This document shows positions 58,391-64,000 of a stretch of DNA of 64,000 bases, piece by piece (positions within the stretch are counted from its first letter, which is position 1; each line of letters opens with the position of its first letter). The position numbers and the translations under genes were made by a program. The stretch comes from Mesorhabditis belari (Eukaryota; Nematoda; Chromadorea; Rhabditida; Rhabditidae), in NCBI GenBank assembly GCA_958450365.1, contig CAUEEP010000875.1, forward strand, positions 476,938 to 540,937. Direction: 5' to 3'. The notes below the pieces were generated by a model. That model had not been told where the DNA came from. It saw nothing but the letters and a program-made list of their open reading frames with translations, and searched no databases.

Positions 58391-59448
58391 GAAAAAACGT
58401 GCACATTTGTTCTATTTTGTTCTGGCCTACCTTTGGAACAACCCTGATGTTAGAAACTTTAAAGAAAAGTTAAGTAAATGGCAAAGAAAGATTTCCGAAG
58501 AGGGAATTGAACTCTCAACCTTTCTTGCTTTTAATGCTTTCCGGACAGATTTTTTCGGTCATTTTTTTTATGAATTTCTATCCGCTTTTCGATTTCAATT
58601 TATTTCTTTAAAGAATCTTTAATTCTTTTCTTTAAAGAATTCTTTAGTCAAAAGAAAACTATAAGTCAAAATCGAGAGTTTTTCAATTTTCCCTAAATTT
58701 CTCAAGTTGACGACAATTCTTGTGACTTTTCTCAAAAATTCTTCCAATTTTGGTTCAATTTTCCTTTAATAAGCTTTATTTTTTCCTCCGTGCCAATCCG
58801 TGGCAATTATCTAGTTCTTTTTTCACCTGTACCTTGTTTTTGGCTGATTTTTTAAGGAAACCCTTTCAAAGTCACGCGGTGGATAGAATACGTGACGAAA
58901 TTTGCATTGATTTGCTCATTCACTTAAAAATAGGTCTCTTTTTTACTTATAGATCTTTTTATTCACTCTTTTTTTTGTATAATTGATGAATTGATGAATT
59001 TGAGGATTGGAAAATGAAAAAAAGACCATTTTATGAATGTTTTTTCGTGCTCCAGACGGGATTTTGGTTTGGTTTTTGGATTTTGATTAGATTTTGATTA
59101 GATTTTGGTGTATTTTCTCACATAAAGGCACACCTTCTGGTACACTTGTTTTTGAGATTTTCTGCTTGAAATTGTTGTAAACGTATCCCCTTCTAGTGCA
59201 CTGAATTTGAAGCAAAGAAAGGAAAACGAAATTGTTTACAAATTGTTTACAAATTTGGTTTTCCTTTTTTTTGGAAACTGTTTAAAAATCCTCACTCGAT
59301 CAAATTGTTATAAATATTTCTTTTTAAACATTTTTTTTCATTTCCTTTGTCTTTTTCATTTCTTTTGCCTTTTTTTACCTTTTTCATTAGCAATTTTCAA
59401 CGATTTTGCATTTTCAGGTTCAATTCTCTCTTTCGCAACGAGAAAACG

Positions 59449-61131
59449 ATGTTGTGGCAATCGTTTTGCTCACTAATACTCGTCTCATTCGTTTTCGGTG
59501 ATAATCTTGAGTGCTATCAAGGAGAGGTGCAACCTGGGATGACAACTTCGCAGATTGTAAGTAGTATTTCCTCTTTCTTCTCTGGCCAAAAAGATACCGA
59601 ATAGCTGAGTGCTTAGAGCATCTGTCCGGAAAGCAAAAGCAATCTCTACTCTACGTAGAGTACTTTAACTTCTATGCAATGCCAGAAGTCAATCAAGAGT
59701 CGAAGCAAGAAAGGTTGAGAGTTTAATTCCCTCTTCGGAAATCTTTCTTTGCCATTTACTTTACATTTCTTTAAAGGTTCTACCATCAGAGTGGTTCCAA
59801 AGGTAGGCCAGAAGTCGGATCTTGCACTGAGTTTACTGCAGGCTGCGACTTTTGACTGACTTCTGGCATTGCATAGAAGTTAAAGTACTCTACATAGAGT
59901 AGAGATAAATTTCAAAAGAAGTCAGACTTCAATTGTTCTTGTTTAACGATGAGAAAATCTTCACTATTTAACACTTTTCAAATCTACGAGACATTAAAAA
60001 TGTTAGAATCACATTTAACTTTGTTTTTTCGAGAGAACAACATAAGTTTGTGACAAGTTCATTTTTTTTGTCTCAGTAGACGCTTCCTACAGATTCTAGG
60101 CAAGCAACAGATTTTATCATTAACTTAGCGTACATCATTTTCTATTAAAGATATTCAGGGATACTTCAGCCAGATCACCCCTGCAAGTTAAGCTATCGGA
60201 CATTTGACGCGCCCTCCCCTTTTACCATTACCATAACTTTGAGCTCAAATATCTTGGTGTTGAGCTGTTCAGCTAAGCTATTCTTGATACCATTAGATTC
60301 GCCAAGTCTTTCTCTGTCGATTTGTATAAAAACTTTTTTGATTTTTGGGCTTTGTACAATGTCCCAGAATGTCTTTCCAACAAGCCACAGTACAAATTTG
60401 ATTTTCAGGCTCAAGCGATCCTGTGCTCAAACTGCAACTATTGTCTGAAATTGGACGGAAGCCGGGGCGGGAATATCTATCAATATCGAGGATGTGGCTG
60501 CCTAAACCAATATCAATACACCTGTTCGGTGAGTTGAATTTCTTAACAGTTCTTAAAATTGACTCACAATCAGATGATCACACAGTTTTTTTTTCTTTTG
60601 AATTTCCTTTTTCATTTAAACGATTCCAGTCAACGACAACAATGAATGGGATTTCAAATGTGCCCGGTTTCACGGGAAGCGCCTACTGTTGCACAGGTGA
60701 GCTTTTTTTTCAGAGTCAAATTGATTAACGCGGGTAATTTTTGATGTAAGAAGAAAAACGACAAGAAAACTCATGTTTTAGAATCGAAATTACCATGGGA
60801 ATAATGTAAAAGTTTCACTGTTTTATGTTTTTATTAACATTAGATCATTAAATATTAAGAAATAGGCTGAAAGCTGCTTAACAGCGAGTAGATCTGGCTA
60901 GATGCCTCGTCGCCGTGGCGCAGCCAGGAGCGCGCTCGCCTACGGACCACACGGTCCGGGTTCGACCCTCCGTACTGCCGTATTTCGACTTTTTCAAATT
61001 TCTTTTTAAATAAACAACTATATTATATTTTAAGATTTTTCATCTTTTCAGGCCGAGGCTGTAACACTGCTTTCTCTTCCTCTTCCCTCATCAGCTTGAT
61101 CCTCCTCGGTGTCGCGGCTCTTCTCCGATGA
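59449..61131 (+). CDS. Small secreted Ly6/uPAR-like protein, probably GPI-anchored
   Basis: Four exons: 59449-59556, 60409-60528, 60630-60696, 61052-61131; 124 residues. It begins with a signal peptide (MLWQSFCSLILVSFVFG). The mature part has the cysteine pattern of three-finger Ly6 proteins: LECYQGE, LCSNCNYC, GCGC, YTC, AYCCTG and a final GCNT, where CN is the typical end of the fold. The last residues (SSSSLISLILLGVAALLR) are a hydrophobic tail fitting a GPI signal. In nematodes many such small surface proteins exist (ODR-2/HOT-like), mostly of unknown ligand. Introns 1 (852 bp) and 3 (355 bp) contain tRNA-like and foldback repeats. AATAAA at 61216. Confidence 0.82.
59601..59905. repeat. 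tRNA-like and foldback repeats in intron 1 of the Ly6 gene
   Basis: GAGTGCTTAGAGCATCTGTC (A-box-like) and GGTTGAGAGTTTAATTCCCT (B-box-like) resemble a split tRNA. Inside lies TACTCTACGTAGAGTACTTT, whose flanking sequence is inverted again at 59855-59905. An inverted relative of the tRNA-like part lies at 58425-58550. Confidence 0.55.
60906..60982 (+). repeat. tRNA-like module in intron 3 of the Ly6 gene
   Basis: GTGGCGCAGCCAGGAGCGC (A-box-like) and GTCCGGGTTCGACCCTCC (B-box GGTTCGACCC) with a loop CTACGGA that would read anticodon ACG. Anticodon and acceptor stems do not close, so it is a tRNA-derived remnant. Confidence 0.5.
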
Positions 61132-61907
61132 ACAAATTCCTTAAAATCTCATTTTCTCTATTCATTTTCATTTCCTCACGCTCAACTCTTCCCTATAAAT
61201 TGTCTAAGCTTGTAAAATAAATAAGAATTACCTCTTTAACATCTAACATAGCTGTGATTTGTCTTTGTTTTTCGTAAAACTTCAAATATTTTATCAAGAT
61301 AGTTTTTGACACCGGTTTTTTTAAAAGAATAAATCAAAGATCAAAATGAATTGATTGAAAAAAATTGAAAATTGAGTATTATTTGATCCTGGGGTTCAGA
61401 AAAGGAAAATGAAATTCTGAAATTTCTGAAGAAAAGGCAGATGATGAGAGGAAAATGAAATTAAAATTGAAAAAGTAAGAAAATAAGAATTGAAAAGAAA
61501 AAGTAAAAGCAAAATTGAAAAAAGAATGAATGAAATGTAGAATGCAAATGAAAAGCATTGGTCATTTTTAAAAGTTTATTAAATGGACGGGAAAATTAAT
61601 TTAATGTAATAGTATTCATTGTAACATTTACCGTAATCTCACCGTTTTCATTCTTATTTCTTGAAAATACTAGAAGCGTCAAATCATGAAAGGATATCCT
61701 TGATTATTAATTTCGATAGTTTAAGATATGAAGGATTTTTTGGATGAAATTTAGCTTGATCTACGTTTGATCGCTTCTAATTTGTTCTTGATATATTTCT
61801 CGTTGGTTTTATGGTTTATTGGAGTCAATTTTAGTATCAGATACAATTTGTTGGATTTCTTGATATGATTTCTACTGAAAACTGGTTACTGCTCTAAATT
61901 AACCTAG
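61132..61907. other. Intergenic gap after the Ly6 gene
   Basis: Contains the poly(A) signal at 61216-61221 and AT-rich sequence with no repeat family or exon that I can recognise. Confidence 0.5.
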
Positions 61908-62372
61908 ATTAAGCACGTTGCTGTGGTTGCCCTCAGACAGTTGAAATCCGTGAACCAACTCAAGTTCTCTGATGGCAGTAAGGAAGATTGCCTGAAGTTC
62001 CTCACCAGTTTTTGTGGATCGGTCAAAAAGCATGCACTACTGGACATCGAAGAATTTGAACAAGATCAAGAAGTAAAAGAGCAACTCGGCAAATTCATCG
62101 AAAACCAATTGAACGGATGCGAAGAGATCTTTCTAAATTGCGACTTCCGGGATGGCTTCCACTTCTACCACGAGGCCATGATGAAAACGCAAGTCAAAAT
62201 GAGTGCAATTGGCTGGACCTTTCCCCACGAATTTGAACAAATCGTCCGCTGCATTATCAATCAAGAAATTCCAAGTAAGAATTCTGAAGCCGCGATTTTG
62301 GTTCTGGCGCCAACGGAAGAGGTTCGTGCCCAGGTCGTCGATTCTCTTTCACAAAAGCACAGACTTGCATAA
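61908..62372 (+). CDS. Unrecognised exon or gene remnant, 155 codons
   Basis: An acceptor AACCTAG ends at 61907 and the frame is open to TAA at 62370-62372. Amino-acid content looks like a real protein: LKFLTSFCGSVKKHALLDIE, then QEVKEQLGKFIENQLNGC, FLNCDFRDGFHFYHE and IGWTFPHEFEQIVRCIINQ. There is no ATG at the start, so a 5' exon should exist, but none was seen. A donor (CCAA then GTAAGA) at 62275 may end the exon there. The part after 62255 recurs, more decayed, at 63185-63320. It is a fragment of a duplicated gene or a gene with unseen exons. No family recognised. Confidence 0.45.
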   Translation: MKHVAVVALRQLKSVNQLKFSDGSKEDCLKFLTSFCGSVKKHALLDIEEFEQDQEVKEQLGKFIENQLNGCEEIFLNCDFRDGFHFYHEAMMKTQVKMSAIGWTFPHEFEQIVRCIINQEIPSKNSEAAILVLAPTEEVRAQVVDSLSQKHRLA

Positions 62373-63610
62373 ATCGATGACGGCGAAAATCACTCGGCAC
62401 TCGTTTCTCGTGCAAACAACTTTCTTGGGACTCTTTTTTTCGATAAAAATAGTTTGTGTTTCCGCCGCCGAATCGACCCAGCAACGAGTTGCATCTACCT
62501 GTTTAACGCGTTTTCAGGTCTTCAGTTTTTGGCGTTCTACATGCCTTTCCAATGAAACAATTATTTGTTGGTACTTTTTGTTAACTTTTCAACCAAATAT
62601 TATCGTTTTTTATGTACTTTATGGTACCTTAATCCTTCCTCTCTTAAATCCTTGCTCCATCGTAGACTCCTTAACGATCTCTGCTTTGCCCATAAGATTC
62701 TTAGTTCCTCTATGTCCCATCCTAAACTCAAGTCACTTCTGATTTTATCAAAAAGGCCCGGCAGGCATGATCCCAAATTTAAACTTCTTTCAGGTAAATG
62801 GATTTGAAGATAGCGCTTAAATTCAGATTTATCATTCATTCATTTAACAGGTTCGAATTCAGATTTGAATCTGAATTAGGCAGATAATCATTGTGAGGAT
62901 GAAAAACAGTGAGGATGAAAAGAGCGGCCAACGGCTTGCAGAACCTGGAGTTTTGTGAATAATTTGGGACAAGGGTTCTTAGAAGTTGTGATCTTCTTTG
63001 ACTTGATCTTTTACTAAGCCCATACGCGAATGATCTAGACACTAGACTTGCTCATTCCCTAATAGAAATTCAGCCGTTTGGCTTCTCCGGGTTTAGCTTT
63101 TGAGATGAAGAACCCACAAAAACCGGGCGACACCGCACAAAGAATTAGAACCAAACAGAAACCAAATAGATTCTCATCCTACATCCTACATTGGCAATCA
63201 AGGAACTCCAAGCAAGAATTCTGAAGCTGTGGTCCTCATTTTAAGCCAAACGGAAATAGCTCCTGCCCGGGTCGTTGGTTTTCTTTCACAGGTGCAAGGA
63301 CTTGAACGGATCACTTACGCTTACGAATCGCTACGTGGTTAACACGTTTTTAAATCTTCGATTTTTGGCCTTCTACATGCCTTCCCAATGAAACAATTAT
63401 CTGTTACTGCTTTCTGTTACTTTTTCAACCAAATAATATCGTTTTTTGTGTACTTTACGGTACCTAATCTTTTCTCTTTTGAACTCTTGCCCGATCGTAG
63501 ACTCCTTAACGATCTCTGCTTTGCCCATCATATTCTTAATTCCTCTATTTGCCATCCTTAACAGTCACTTCTGATTTTATCAAAAAGGCCCGGCAGGGAT
63601 TTACCAAAAA
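62240..63610. repeat. Diverged tandem duplication with LINE-like tail
   Basis: Sequence at about 62255-62770 (CAAGTAAGAATTCTGAAGC, TAGACTCCTTAACGATCTCT, ATCAAAAAGGCCCGGCAGG) reappears at about 63190-63600 with many changes. The first copy reads RRLLNDLCFAHKIL in one frame, like the end of non-LTR reverse transcriptases, so the duplicated unit may include a LINE end. Confidence 0.6.
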
Positions 63611-63761
63611 ATTTAACTCCGGTACCAAAAACAAAAAAATTGACCCAAAAAGACCGAGTAAAACCCAAAAAAAAACAAAGAAACAAAGTCGCTCGGCTTC
63701 TTCCATAATTTGTCGAAACGTCGCCTCATTCAACCTTTCCGATGCAGAAAATCGATCATTA
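62373..63761. other. Intergenic stretch, mostly duplicated relics
   Basis: Apart from the duplication noted above, no exon with matching splice sites was found. An open frame at 63549-63803 is Lys-rich and overlaps the minus-strand gene end on the right. Confidence 0.45.
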
Positions 63762-63950
63762 TCATCGATCGATCATCACCCAACTAAATGTAAATATGAG
63801 TAAAAGTTTCAAAATGCTAGTTAACTAGTGAATGTCTGAAAGAACTTACGAACTTACGAAAGAACTTACGAACTTACGTTGTCGACTCGTCGATTGTAAA
63901 ATTCGCTATTTCCGAGTTCACTTTATCGATGTTCAATGACTTTTTACGTG
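63762..63950 (-). CDS. Last two exons of a gene entering from the right
   Basis: Exons 63950-63878 and 63783-63762 on the minus strand. The first follows ATTTCTAG and reads RKKSLNIDKVNSEIANFTID in an open frame. The donor (AC then GTAAG) sits in an ACTTACG tandem repeat. The last exon adds WVMIDR and stops at 63762-63764. Phases match. No domain is recognisable from about 31 residues, and the rest lies beyond the window. Confidence 0.5.
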
Positions 63951-64000
63951 CTAGAAATAGCAAATTACGAATACTCACTCAAATTTTCAAATGTCAAAAT

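Larger units (their letters stand above)
52550..59448. other. 6.9-kb intergenic region, repeats only
   Basis: It starts with the STAR 3' untranslated region (to about 52830). Then come a plus-strand tRNA-like module (53345-53420, B-box GGGTTCAATTCCC), a small-hairpin copy (53850-53965), the TTGAT minisatellite (54178-54725), a 12-bp repeat (55640-55745), a perfect hairpin (56018-56136), repeats of the GAGCTCAAATATCTTGGTG family (56965-57300 and 57985-58170), another small hairpin (57598-57735) and a broken MITE A remnant (about 57880-58390). No host gene was recognised. ORFs such as 53670-54029 run across repeats. Confidence 0.55.

Overview
This is a nuclear contig from a nematode, most likely a rhabditid-type roundworm. 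The DNA is AT-rich. Introns are very short (many 39-50 bp) and end in TTTCAG or TTTTAG. Several genes have such an acceptor just before the start codon, as expected for spliced-leader trans-splicing. Genes are small and many-exoned, with AATAAA signals close behind them. The genus cannot be read from the sequence.

Sixteen protein-coding loci can be supported, including partial ones at the edges. Each was assembled by checking donor, acceptor and reading phase at every junction. From left to right: a last exon entering from the left; an NKIRAS/kappaB-Ras-like small GTPase (minus, 3324-7013); an unrecognised 116-residue protein (minus, 10534-12581); a secreted phospholipase A2-like protein (minus, 20335-21263); the ESCRT-III subunit VPS20/CHMP6 (minus, 21849-24058); nicotinamide mononucleotide adenylyltransferase (plus, 25349-26610, with a one-base frame break); a PHACTR protein (plus, 27113-33646); an SNM1/Apollo-type nuclease (minus, 34599-37740); an atypical Ras-like GTPase with long tails (plus, 40854-44008); a Tudor-domain protein with an internal membrane segment (plus, 44322-48524); ribosomal protein eS8 (minus, 48959-49788); a STAR/Quaking-type KH RNA-binding protein (plus, 50638-52549); a small secreted Ly6-like, probably GPI-anchored protein (plus, 59449-61131); an unrecognised exon (61908-62372); and the last exons of a gene entering from the right (minus, 63762-63950). 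A dubious 46-codon membrane ORF lies at 404-544.

The other striking content is repeats. The intergenic stretches (about 7-10.5, 12.6-20.3, 37.7-40.8 and 52.5-59.4 kb) and most long introns are packed with foldback elements, tRNA-derived sequences and minisatellites. Two MITE families share one terminal inverted repeat; three of their five copies have 8-bp target duplications, pointing to hAT-type movement. Another family has two inverted tRNA-like modules per copy. A small hairpin family recurs at least four times. A dead Tc1-like transposon lies inside a nested stack of inverted repeats, and there is a LINE 3' relic. Three near-10-bp minisatellites made of A/T clusters may be bent DNA.

The genes look like ordinary housekeeping and regulatory functions: membrane remodelling, NAD synthesis, actin/PP1 control, DNA repair, translation and RNA binding. 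They do not form one pathway. Two same-strand pairs with short gaps (NMNAT to PHACTR, and GTPase to Tudor) are candidate operons. Convergent pairs (PHACTR with SNM1, Tudor with eS8) have closely packed 3' ends. No bacterial, CRISPR or viral gene system was found.
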